A stretch of DNA of 64,000 nucleotides from Segetibacter sp. 3557_3 (lineage in GTDB: Bacteria; Bacteroidota; Bacteroidia; Chitinophagales; Chitinophagaceae). The stretch covers positions 62,001 through 126,000 of the forward strand of contig NZ_SMSK01000003.1 in the NCBI RefSeq assembly GCF_004354985.1, given 5' to 3'. This document shows, one piece after another, positions 45,760 through 53,233 of this stretch; positions within the stretch are counted from its first letter, which is position 1, and each line of letters begins with the position of its first letter. Position numbers and translations under genes: made by a program. The notes beneath the pieces were generated by a model. That model was not told where the DNA came from. It saw only the letters and a list, made by a program, of their open reading frames with translations, and made no database searches.

Positions 45760-46509
45760 TTAATTTACTATTTTATTCAGCTTTTGCGGCAGATCGGGTT
45801 TTGTAATATCGTAAAGTATAATGCCGTCTTCCACAAAACAAATCAGTATTCCATTATAAGGGATAACGTCGACATACTTACCATCCATTGCTGTTGAGAT
45901 AAGGGTAGGTGAATAGGGCTGTTTAACGTTAAATACCTTCAGCCCCGCGGGTCCACAACAAACGTATAAAATGCTATCCTGTAACCCAAGTCCAACAGGA
46001 TCGGGCAATTCAATTGTTTTGCGTAAGATTGGTTTATTGATATTGGTGATGTCGTTGATGTAGAGGCCGCTTGTTGCAGGTCCGCAAATTGCTGAACCTT
46101 TAAGGGTAACAAATGCAACTGAATCGTTTGCAACAACCGGGTCGCAACTCCGGGCGTGCCTTGCTTCACCGATTAGTCTTGGTTTAGCAGCAGTGTCGAT
46201 GGAATAGACATAAAGTCCTGTCCTTGTTCCGAGAAACAGGTAGTTCTTGAACGGATAAATGGTTTCGATGTCGAAGTTCAAAGGGGAGGTGTATACCCGT
46301 TCGGGTTTTTGGGGATTTAACAGGCTATACGCATATAAAAAGTGATTATCGACAACATAGAGGTGATCACCCGAGATGGTAAATCTTGTAAGAGATCCAC
46401 CTTTTCCCGTTGACGCATTTGATGCGGTGCCGTCTTTTGTACACGCAACGAACAGCGTTGTTGCGATAATCAGCAGCCCGGAAATTAGTATAGCCAGTTT
46501 TGGTCGCAT
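45760..46509 (-). CDS. LVIVD-repeat lipoprotein, larger
   Basis: The product has 249 residues with a lipoprotein signal ('LIIATTLFVACTKDG'). About five LVIVD repeats follow, each of the form 'DHLYVVDNHFLYAYSLLNPQKPERV' (in parts) or 'SILYVCCGPAGLKVFNVKQPYSPTLIS' (in parts: LYVCCGPAGLKVFNV), building a beta-propeller-like surface protein. Function in this family is unknown. It follows the 181-aa LVIVD gene after 16 bp, so both are one operon, probably displayed on the cell envelope. Confidence 0.85.
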   Translation of the reverse strand: MRPKLAILISGLLIIATTLFVACTKDGTASNASTGKGGSLTRFTISGDHLYVVDNHFLYAYSLLNPQKPERVYTSPLNFDIETIYPFKNYLFLGTRTGLYVYSIDTAAKPRLIGEARHARSCDPVVANDSVAFVTLKGSAICGPATSGLYINDITNINKPILRKTIELPDPVGLGLQDSILYVCCGPAGLKVFNVKQPYSPTLISTAMDGKYVDVIPYNGILICFVEDGIILYDITKPDLPQKLNKIVN

Positions 46510-46525
46510 GATTGGTTAGTTGTAG

Positions 46526-47071
46526 TTATTTAAAACAAGTTGCATGAATGGAGTCTTTAATCCAGCCCACTACTGCGCTATCGGTTCGGGGGCAGGTGAA
46601 ATAACCTGTTTCGGCTGGTTGTGCCATCGGGTAGTTGTAAGCCATTTCGGGAAAGGCGTTTGGCACACGACTGATTTCTATGGGACGTGTAGGATTGGAA
46701 AGGTCGATGGTAACAAGGTCGGCAAAACTGTTGGTGTATAGGTACGAACCGCGAATGGAGATTTGTTCACATCCGTTAAGGGTTAAAAATCCTATTCGGT
46801 CGGCCTTGACAGGATCACTATTGTCGATAACATGTATACCGCGCCCAACATCAACCTGGAAAATGTAATTACCAATTGCATAGATGTTACCGGCTTTGTG
46901 TAATGGTTGCTTTTGTACAAGAAAGGTGATTTGTTTTGCCGTATTCATTGCGGCGTAAACCGGTTTGTTGCCCCAAACCTTTTTCATAGGTCGTTCTTTT
47001 TCCCGAAAGTCGACGGGTTTCCAACAAGCGGACAACAATACGAGGGCTGCGACTATTTGAATGCATTTCAT
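46526..47071 (-). CDS. LVIVD-repeat lipoprotein, smaller
   Basis: The product has 181 residues with a lipoprotein signal ('AALVLLSACWKPVDF'). Two to three LVIVD repeats are visible ('GNYIFQVDVGRGIHVIDNSD' and 'GSYLYTNSFADLVTIDLSNP'). The C-terminal ~30 residues are divergent, with 'CPRTDSAVVGWIKDS'. It precedes and is co-directional with the larger LVIVD gene. The pair may be a duplication with unequal repeat number. Confidence 0.82.
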   Translation of the reverse strand: MKCIQIVAALVLLSACWKPVDFREKERPMKKVWGNKPVYAAMNTAKQITFLVQKQPLHKAGNIYAIGNYIFQVDVGRGIHVIDNSDPVKADRIGFLTLNGCEQISIRGSYLYTNSFADLVTIDLSNPTRPIEISRVPNAFPEMAYNYPMAQPAETGYFTCPRTDSAVVGWIKDSIHATCFK

Positions 47072-47292
47072 CTGCAGTTGTTTTAACCACAGAGGTATTT
47101 TAGCGCATGTATGCTGCTTAGGAAAGTGCGTAAATTAATTTTCAGATATTGTTGTCAGCAATCATGCGGGCTGAGAGCACCAGCATTGGTAATTAACTTA
47201 GCAACTGCTATACTGCCGAACGATTTTTAACACAATTTACCGGGCTGGCACAACATTATCAGCATAGCTTATCCATTAACTGAACTAGAAGC

Positions 47293-47877
47293 ATGATAAA
47301 AATATTGATTGTTGGTGTTTTCACGATTTGTTTATCCTTAAACCTCAGCGCACAACGGCCGGCAGTGCTACTGCAAAATCTTTGGAACAATGAGTTGAAC
47401 AACTTTACGCCACGTGATTTTTTGGATCAGCTTTTTGCAGACATCAGGCGAAAATGGCGGATATCAGAATTAATACAGGATACGTCATTTTTAAAGGAAT
47501 CGGGAATTGAAAGAACGTTGGCTAAAACGGTTAAAGAATATATTTCCGGTCGCAACGACTCCACTATTCAATATTACATTTCAATCGCAAGTGACCTTAG
47601 GCTGCCACTAATAAACGTGGGCCGCATCCTGTTCAAAAACCCTGTTCAGCGATCACGTTTTACCTTTATCGTACATGTTTATAATAAAAACGGCAGCCCT
47701 GTTTTAAGCGACACGGTTGTCAGCCGTGGTTGTATTGCCAATCCCGTTGGAGAAAACAAGGTCAGGAATTTTTACCCCAACTACGACAGTTTCGCAAAGG
47801 ATATGCACTGCCACCTTGAAGCAATCCGGCAGGAAGTGTTTACCCAAACGCTGCCGACAACGCTGCGGGCAAAGTAG
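47293..47877 (+). CDS. Exported hypothetical protein
   Basis: The product has 194 residues with a signal peptide ('KILIVGVFTICLSLNLSAQ'). The mature part is amphipathic alpha/beta: 'FTPRDFLDQLFADIRRKWRISELIQDT' (in parts) and a C-terminal 'FTFIVHVYNKNGSPVLSDT'. No family was recognised; a cysteine pair lies at the C-terminal region ('RGCIANP', 'DMHCHLE'). It stands alone upstream of the ABC transporter. Confidence 0.7.
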   Translation: MIKILIVGVFTICLSLNLSAQRPAVLLQNLWNNELNNFTPRDFLDQLFADIRRKWRISELIQDTSFLKESGIERTLAKTVKEYISGRNDSTIQYYISIASDLRLPLINVGRILFKNPVQRSRFTFIVHVYNKNGSPVLSDTVVSRGCIANPVGENKVRNFYPNYDSFAKDMHCHLEAIRQEVFTQTLPTTLRAK

Positions 47878-47972
47878 CGCTGACTGTTGGAACAATGACC
47901 GTTAAAGCATTGGCACAATGTTCATAGTTTGTCAAAATTATAAATGTTACCTGATCGTTAGCCGGACAATGG

Positions 47973-47980
47973 TAGTTTTG
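47973..47980 (+). promoter_or_regulatory. Possible -7 box of the ABC transporter gene
   Basis: TAGTTTTG matches TANNTTTG and lies 46 bp before the start codon. No convincing TTTG -33 element is present at 19-21 bp, so this is tentative. Confidence 0.35.
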
Positions 47981-48025
47981 CACCGAATGCCGGTTCTAGC
48001 CGGTTATATCTTTTAAAAAAACTAT

Positions 48026-49942
48026 ATGGCAGGCCGTCGGGGCAATTACAACAGCAATGGGAAGCAAAAGGAAGAGTCGGCTAAAGTAAAAATCAACAAA
48101 GAAAGCCTCAGCCAGGCACTCATTTTATTCTCTTATTTAAAACCTTACCGGGCGAAATTTATACTGAGCCTGGTATTTATCGCATTATCCGCGTTTACCA
48201 CCAGTTTATTCCCTTTGTTCCTGGGTAAGATGATTGATGCGGCTTCGCCCGGTGCAGCCGTGCCCGGAATGGGTAGCGTGACCCCGCAGATTGGCAATGC
48301 ACTAAAAGATATCCATTGGAGCCTGAACACCACGTTGATCCTAATTTTTGTACAGTTAAGCATACAAACGGTGTTTTCATTCATGCGGGTATACCTGCTT
48401 ACGGAAGTAGGGGAGAAGGCACTCGCTGACATGAGAAGAGATGTCTACAGCAAGCTGCTGACGATGCCCATGTCCTTCTTTACCGAGAAGCGGGTTGGCG
48501 AACTCAGCAACCGGATTTCTTCTGACCTTTCGCAGATACAGGATGCCATTTCTTTTACACTTGCGGAGTTTCTCAGGGGAATATTTACGCTTATTATCGG
48601 GCTGATCTTTATTTTTTGGATCAGTACCCGTCTTGCGCTGGTGATGCTGGCTGTAGTGCCGGTGATCGCGATCCTTGCAGTTGTGTTTGGCCTGCGGATA
48701 AGGAAGATGGCCAGGAAGGCCCAGGACCAGCTCGCCGAAAGCGGAACCATCGTGCAGGAAACTTTCCAGGGGATTTCTATCGTTAAGGCATTTACCAGCG
48801 AGTTTTACGAAGTAGGCCGTTATGTAAAAAGTGTTTATGCCGTTGTGAATACCGCTATAGCAAATGCGCGCTATCGCGGTGCATTTATATCCTTTATGAT
48901 CTTTAGTGTGTTTGGTGCGATTGCTTTTGTAATGTGGTATGGTGCTAATATGATACAGTCTGGTGAACTCACGATGGGTTCGCTTACGATGTTCGTGATC
49001 TTCTCGATGTTTGTAGGTGGCACGTTCGCTGGATTTGCCGATATGTTTAGCCAATTACAAAAGACGCTTGGCGCAACCCAAAGTGTGCGTGAGATCTTAC
49101 GGACTGAGGGTGAAGCGGTCAGCCTTTCACACCAATTGGTATCACCGGAGTACAAACTATCCGGTTCAGTAACCTTTGAGAATGTTGCATTTAGTTATCC
49201 GGGCCGTAAAGACATTGCAGTACTTAACCGGATCAGCCTAAACGCTGAAAATGGCGAACAGATTGCGATTGTTGGTCCGAGTGGAGCTGGTAAAAGCACC
49301 CTTGCATCGCTTTTACTCCGCTTTTATGAACCTGATAGCGGTCGTATACTGTTCGATGGCCGTGCAGCTGACAGTTTCCCGCTTACCCAATTGCGTATGC
49401 AAATGGCTTTCGTTCCACAGGACGTCATCTTGTTTGGGGGCTCAGTTAAGGAAAACATTGCTTATGGCAAACCAGGCGCCTCGGATGAAGAAGTAATAAG
49501 TGCCGCAAAAAAGGCCCATGCTGACGAATTTGTAAGCCGGTTTCCGGAAGGCTACGAAACCATTGTGGGCGAACGCGGAATTAAACTCAGCGGTGGTCAG
49601 CGCCAGCGTATTGCTATTGCAAGGGCTATCTTAAAAGACCCTGCAATATTGATCCTTGACGAGGCAACATCTTCGTTGGATAGTGAAAGTGAACAATTGG
49701 TACAGGATGCGCTGGAAAACCTGATGAAAGGAAGAACGTCTTTTGTTATTGCGCACCGCTTATCCACCATCAGAAATGCGCATAAGATTGTAGTTATTGA
49801 CAAAGGTGTGGTGAGTGAAACCGGAACTCATGCTGAGTTGATGAACAAAAACGGCCTGTACCGTAAATTAAATGAAATGCAGTTTGAATTTGGTGTTGCA
49901 ACCCAGTCACCCGTTTCGCCGGTAGTCGGACAATTGGCTTAA
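48026..49942 (+). CDS. ABC exporter, MsbA/MDR-like half transporter
   Basis: The product has 638 residues. Six membrane segments of an ABC-TM1 domain fill ~45-340 ('FILSLVFIALSAFTTSLFPLFLG' in parts, 'GELTMGSLTMFVIFSMFVGG' in parts). The ATPase spans ~370-615 with Walker A 'GPSGAGKST' (417-425), the signature 'LSGGQ' (521-525), Walker B with Asp545/Glu546 and the switch His in 'VIAHRLSTI'. This half transporter should homodimerise and export a lipid or drug-like substrate. The exporter stands as a single gene with its own promoter region, and the substrate is not evident. Confidence 0.93.
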   Translation: MAGRRGNYNSNGKQKEESAKVKINKESLSQALILFSYLKPYRAKFILSLVFIALSAFTTSLFPLFLGKMIDAASPGAAVPGMGSVTPQIGNALKDIHWSLNTTLILIFVQLSIQTVFSFMRVYLLTEVGEKALADMRRDVYSKLLTMPMSFFTEKRVGELSNRISSDLSQIQDAISFTLAEFLRGIFTLIIGLIFIFWISTRLALVMLAVVPVIAILAVVFGLRIRKMARKAQDQLAESGTIVQETFQGISIVKAFTSEFYEVGRYVKSVYAVVNTAIANARYRGAFISFMIFSVFGAIAFVMWYGANMIQSGELTMGSLTMFVIFSMFVGGTFAGFADMFSQLQKTLGATQSVREILRTEGEAVSLSHQLVSPEYKLSGSVTFENVAFSYPGRKDIAVLNRISLNAENGEQIAIVGPSGAGKSTLASLLLRFYEPDSGRILFDGRAADSFPLTQLRMQMAFVPQDVILFGGSVKENIAYGKPGASDEEVISAAKKAHADEFVSRFPEGYETIVGERGIKLSGGQRQRIAIARAILKDPAILILDEATSSLDSESEQLVQDALENLMKGRTSFVIAHRLSTIRNAHKIVVIDKGVVSETGTHAELMNKNGLYRKLNEMQFEFGVATQSPVSPVVGQLA

Positions 49943-50060
49943 TCCCCCGGATCGAAGTCCTCGCTGGGGGCCCACTTGACAGACACTCCCGAGAGCCCGG
50001 CATTCGTTAAATTGCGGGTGGCACAAGATTGGTACAATTGCGTTTACTAAACTTATAATT

Positions 50061-50333
50061 ATGAATAACGATCAAAACAATAATCCTGCTCCTGAAGAGA
50101 ATGAAAACACCGGTAAAGTTTTCCTGATGACCGGAAGCTCGTTGCAATCGGAAGAGGAATACAAGGAGGATAAGGAAACGAAACACGACGACGACGCTCC
50201 CATGGTGTTGACGACAAATATCGGTGATGGTGAAATGCGAAACGAAGGTCTTGCTGAGTCCGGTGACCCTGAAGACATCCAATTTGAGGCAACAGCGGTA
50301 ATCCCTCCTGCACCCGACGACATCGACGAATAA
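50061..50333 (+). CDS. Small acidic protein
   Basis: The product has 90 residues and is very acidic and hydrophilic ('NNDQNNNPAPEENENTG', 'DPEDIQFEATAVIPPAPDDIDE' in parts). It has no signal or membrane segment and is probably disordered. A terminator-like hairpin follows directly (50358-50384), which supports it as a real unit. No function can be assigned. Confidence 0.55.
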   Translation: MNNDQNNNPAPEENENTGKVFLMTGSSLQSEEEYKEDKETKHDDDAPMVLTTNIGDGEMRNEGLAESGDPEDIQFEATAVIPPAPDDIDE

Positions 50334-50357
50334 GAATTCAAAAACATGTTGAAGAGA

Positions 50358-50384
50358 CATTCCCCCGGGAGTGCCTTTTTTATT
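50358..50384 (+). terminator. Terminator after the acidic-protein gene
   Basis: CATTCCC/GGGAGTG forms a short stem with one wobble pair, followed by CCTTTTTTATT. It lies about 25 bp past the stop at 50333. Confidence 0.65.
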
Positions 50385-50593
50385 CCATCTATTCTGCCGT
50401 TCGGCTACAAAAAAAGGTAAGCAGGGTGCGCGGAGATAGAATGAATATGAAGTGTTAATAAGATCGGCTATCAAGGGTACTGCAGTCGTCTTTGAAATTG
50501 TTGGTGCAAATGACCACTACAATTAGGCAGGGGTGAGCCAATGTGCTTAGTACTAAATTCTTTTTGGACCCGGCTGTAGTATTTCTATTGTAA

Positions 50594-50637
50594 ATCGTTG
50601 CCTGCCCGGCTGCGCCAGTCGGAAGGCGTCGCACTTT
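50594..50637. repeat. REP-like GC-rich palindromic element, copy 3
   Basis: ATCGTTGCCTGCCCGGCTG, then CGCCAGTCGGAAGGCGTCGC, matches copy 1 at 5712-5756 almost base for base, including the CTGCGCCAG loop. The stem has one base lost on the right arm. The copies are 45 kb apart. Confidence 0.6.
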
Positions 50638-51062
50638 TGTACTGAATCGCATCATTGAGCCATAAAGTCGACACACGGCAAAACTAACCATATGGAGATA
50701 TCATCGGTGCGCTTTCGCAAGCATAAACATCTTCCAAATAATGGCTTTTTATGATCGCCGGCCATAGGCGCGATTCGATATGGTCATAATGTTCCTACGC
50801 TAATCCTTGCTGCTCCTCAACCCGCAAACCAGGTAAAACCCTGCTATACGATCCTTGCAAGCAATCCTCCCCGGATTTTATTCTTGTTACTTTATCTGTT
50901 GAAATCTTCTGCGATAACAACAAACAGGCTTATTCCTGCTCATAACAATATTATTACAACCCGTTACCGCTTTCATCCGGTTCATGCCCCTGTGGATTGC
51001 ATAGCCCGCGAAATGGATGAAATTTTACACCATCATTAAATGAAAAAACAAAATATAGCGTA

Positions 51063-51605
51063 ATGAAACAAGTAGTATTAGTATTATGTGTTGCTGCTTT
51101 CTTTGCAACAAGTGCATGCGAGAAGACCGGTGATAAACCCGGCGAATTTGGAACAGGTCCACGTACCAATGTTCCGGCGGCATTAAAAGGTACCTGGATG
51201 TATGGTAAGTTTTCAATGACCGAATACTGGTCAGTAGATCCTTCAACTTACCTTGGTAACGGACTTGAGTTTGCAATTGCTTTCACCTTTCACCCAGACG
51301 GAACCTATACCCACTACTTTACTTCAAGAAGTGTGATGGCGGGCTTTTCTACCTACAACCAATCGGTAACAAAAGGGACAGTCGAAATCGATGAGCAAAA
51401 TCAAACGATCAAAATGCACGCAGCCACATCCCATTACAAAAGGACAAAAAATGGCAGGGTAGAAGAAGACCGGGACATGAGAAAAGAAGAGGTACACGGT
51501 ACAACAAGCTACACGTATACCACTGGTAAAGAATCGAGCGGTACCAATGCTTTATACCTGAAATTGCAGGGTACAGCAACTCCTTTAACTTTCTTTCAAC
51601 AATAG
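51063..51605 (+). CDS. Small lipocalin-like lipoprotein
   Basis: The product has 180 residues with a lipoprotein signal (Cys19 in 'FFATSACEKTG'). The mature beta-rich part has 'LKGTWMYGKFSMTEYWSV', 'EFAIAFTFHPDGTYTHYFTSRS' (in parts) and 'TTSYTYTTGKESSG'. It resembles the exported protein at 44422-44952 in order of motifs, so they are likely distant paralogues. Its terminator at 51626-51660 is strong. Function unknown; lipocalin-like fold is inferred. Confidence 0.75.
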   Translation: MKQVVLVLCVAAFFATSACEKTGDKPGEFGTGPRTNVPAALKGTWMYGKFSMTEYWSVDPSTYLGNGLEFAIAFTFHPDGTYTHYFTSRSVMAGFSTYNQSVTKGTVEIDEQNQTIKMHAATSHYKRTKNGRVEEDRDMRKEEVHGTTSYTYTTGKESSGTNALYLKLQGTATPLTFFQQ

Positions 51606-51625
51606 AATTCCATCCCTCTTTTGTC

Positions 51626-51660
51626 AAAAGGCTTGTCTTACAGACGAGCCTTTTTTAGTG
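51626..51660 (+). terminator. Intrinsic terminator after the lipoprotein gene
   Basis: AAAAGGCTTGTC/GACGAGCCTTTT (51626-51637 and 51643-51654) is a 12-bp stem with one wobble pair and a 5-nt loop, continued by a T-run. It lies about 20 bp after the stop. Confidence 0.85.
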
Positions 51661-51856
51661 CTTTACAATCCTGCCTTTTTGTGTCCTCCGGGCGACATAT
51701 CATCCGGTTTTCTCGCTGTTTGCTGCCATTATTACGAGCACCGCATCACCAGCCCTTTTAGTGCTTAAAGTGGCTGTTAAGGCCTTGTTATTTGGCGGAT
51801 GTTTTCATTCCGCCGCATAGAATTTGCAATTATCAATGTCAAAACAACGATTAGTT

Positions 51857-52306
51857 ATGAAACAGATAATGGTGGTGATGCTCGCTCTGGGGATAGGTTT
51901 CGCTGCTAATGCGCAACCTAAAGTGAATGGGAATATTGGTCAACTTAGGCCAAGGGTTTATGTTGCTCCGCCTGTATACCCGGTATATCCTCGCCTGGGA
52001 ATGGGTTATGGGTTTGGCTACGGTTATGCCCCTGGTTTTAGATATTCGCCTTTTTATAGCCCGTTTAATGATCCATTTTACAGGGGCTACAGGTACCAGT
52101 CCGTACCTCAGGAACTTCAGCTGGAAATTGATGACATTAACAACGACTTCGATTACCGTATTGCAGAAGCAAGACGTGACAAGTCGGTGTCAGGAAAAGA
52201 GAGAAGGCAGCATGTTCGTGACCTGAAAAATCAGCGCGAAAACGCCCTTATAGATGCAAAACGTGCATACTATAAGTCCATGCGATCTTCAAGGTCTGAA
52301 GGATAA
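51857..52306 (+). CDS. Small exported Tyr/Pro/Gly-rich protein
   Basis: The ATG at 51857 gives 149 residues with a signal peptide ('QIMVVMLALGIGFAANAQ'). A middle region rich in Tyr, Pro and Gly ('VYVAPPVYPVYP', 'GMGYGFGYGYAPGFRYSP') is followed by a charged helical C-terminus ('LEIDDINNDFDYRIAEARRDKS' in parts). A perfect hairpin GGCGGA/TCCGCC at 51794-51814 lies in its promoter region. No family was recognised; an envelope role is inferred from export. Confidence 0.7.
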   Translation: MKQIMVVMLALGIGFAANAQPKVNGNIGQLRPRVYVAPPVYPVYPRLGMGYGFGYGYAPGFRYSPFYSPFNDPFYRGYRYQSVPQELQLEIDDINNDFDYRIAEARRDKSVSGKERRQHVRDLKNQRENALIDAKRAYYKSMRSSRSEG

Positions 52307-52324
52307 AAAGTCCCCAATACATTT

Positions 52325-52347
52325 AGCCCCGCTTGCGGGGCTTTTTT
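52325..52347 (+). terminator. Intrinsic terminator between convergent genes
   Basis: AGCCCCGC/GCGGGGCT (52325-52332 and 52335-52342) forms an 8-bp stem with a tight loop, followed by TTTTTT. It ends the Tyr/Pro-rich gene and, with an A-rich left flank, may also slow transcription from the convergent gene. Confidence 0.85.
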
Positions 52348-52362
52348 ATTATACAGCAATGG

Positions 52363-53133
52363 TCACAGCTTATTAAAACGAAAACAAACTCCGCCGTCAA
52401 TAAAGTTGCGTGGGGAAACACGTGACAAGCCAAACCCTGTTGTAAGATCGAGGACGATGTTTTTTGAAACCCAGTAAAGCATGCCCGCATCTACAGAGAT
52501 CTCCGGCTTCTTGTTTTCGTGTAAACTCCCGAAGGTTTCTGCAAAGAGCTGCCAGTTCTGCGATAAAGCAATGTGCGGACCGATCACGTATAACCATGAG
52601 GGTTTATCCGATGAGCCATCCCACTCGGCAGCTACATTGTACTCAATTTCGAAGAGATCAGCTATGCGGTTTTCCATATTCAATCGCACGACAGGAAATA
52701 TTTTATCGGCCTGAAAATCTTTTGAAGCCGCTTTTGGAAAGCCGAGTTGTACAATTAACGAACTGTGCGGAAACACACCTGTTCCCTCGCTCAGCAGTGC
52801 TTTTACCCCTACCTGCACTGGTTGCAAACCGGTTTCATGATAATGTGGTTGCTTATACTTTTCGGTTGCGGAGGCTAACCGGGCACGTAATTCGATCCTG
52901 TTGAAAATGCCATATTTCAGCACCAGTTCCGGGTGTTGTATTTCAGTATGATCCTCTTGTTCTTTCTTCCTTTGCAGGCCCATTTCAACCTGCAGCGTTC
53001 TTGATGGAGTTACCCATGGTGTCTCAGACTTGCCACCCCTATCCGGCTGAATTCTTACATCAGTTTGTGCTTCTGCATGCCCGATTACCATTCCCACTAA
53101 AATAAGAACAAGCGTTAAAGCGTTAGATTGCAT
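52363..53133 (-). CDS. Outer-membrane transporter-like beta-barrel (MetA-pathway type)
   Basis: The ATG at 53133 gives 256 residues with a signal peptide ('LTLVLILVGMVIGHAEA'); the listed frame to 53286 is not a plausible start. The rest is a beta-barrel with alternating hydrophobic strands ('ELRARLASATEKYK', 'QVGVKALLSEGTGVFPHSSLIVQLG', 'NIVLDLTTGFGLSRVSPRNFIDGGVCFRFNKL' in parts). The pattern fits the 'putative MetA-pathway of phenol degradation' transporter family. Diffusion of small hydrophobic compounds is the usual guess. It is divergent to the Omp85-like gene. Confidence 0.75.
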   Translation of the reverse strand: MQSNALTLVLILVGMVIGHAEAQTDVRIQPDRGGKSETPWVTPSRTLQVEMGLQRKKEQEDHTEIQHPELVLKYGIFNRIELRARLASATEKYKQPHYHETGLQPVQVGVKALLSEGTGVFPHSSLIVQLGFPKAASKDFQADKIFPVVRLNMENRIADLFEIEYNVAAEWDGSSDKPSWLYVIGPHIALSQNWQLFAETFGSLHENKKPEISVDAGMLYWVSKNIVLDLTTGFGLSRVSPRNFIDGGVCFRFNKL

Positions 53134-53233
53134 ACCATTGTTTAATTGATGCTTAAAAAAATAGTGCCCTTGTTCAAAGACTACGTTATAATTATTAGAA
53201 CAACTTGGCAAGGTTTTTAGATAGTTCCCTGTA

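Larger units (their letters stand above)
50334..51062. other. Intergenic region with terminator and REP-like element
   Basis: This ~730-bp region begins with a terminator (50358-50384), holds REP-like copy 3 (50594-50637) and otherwise has no supported gene. The promoter of the lipoprotein gene at 51063 should be near its right end. Confidence 0.5.
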
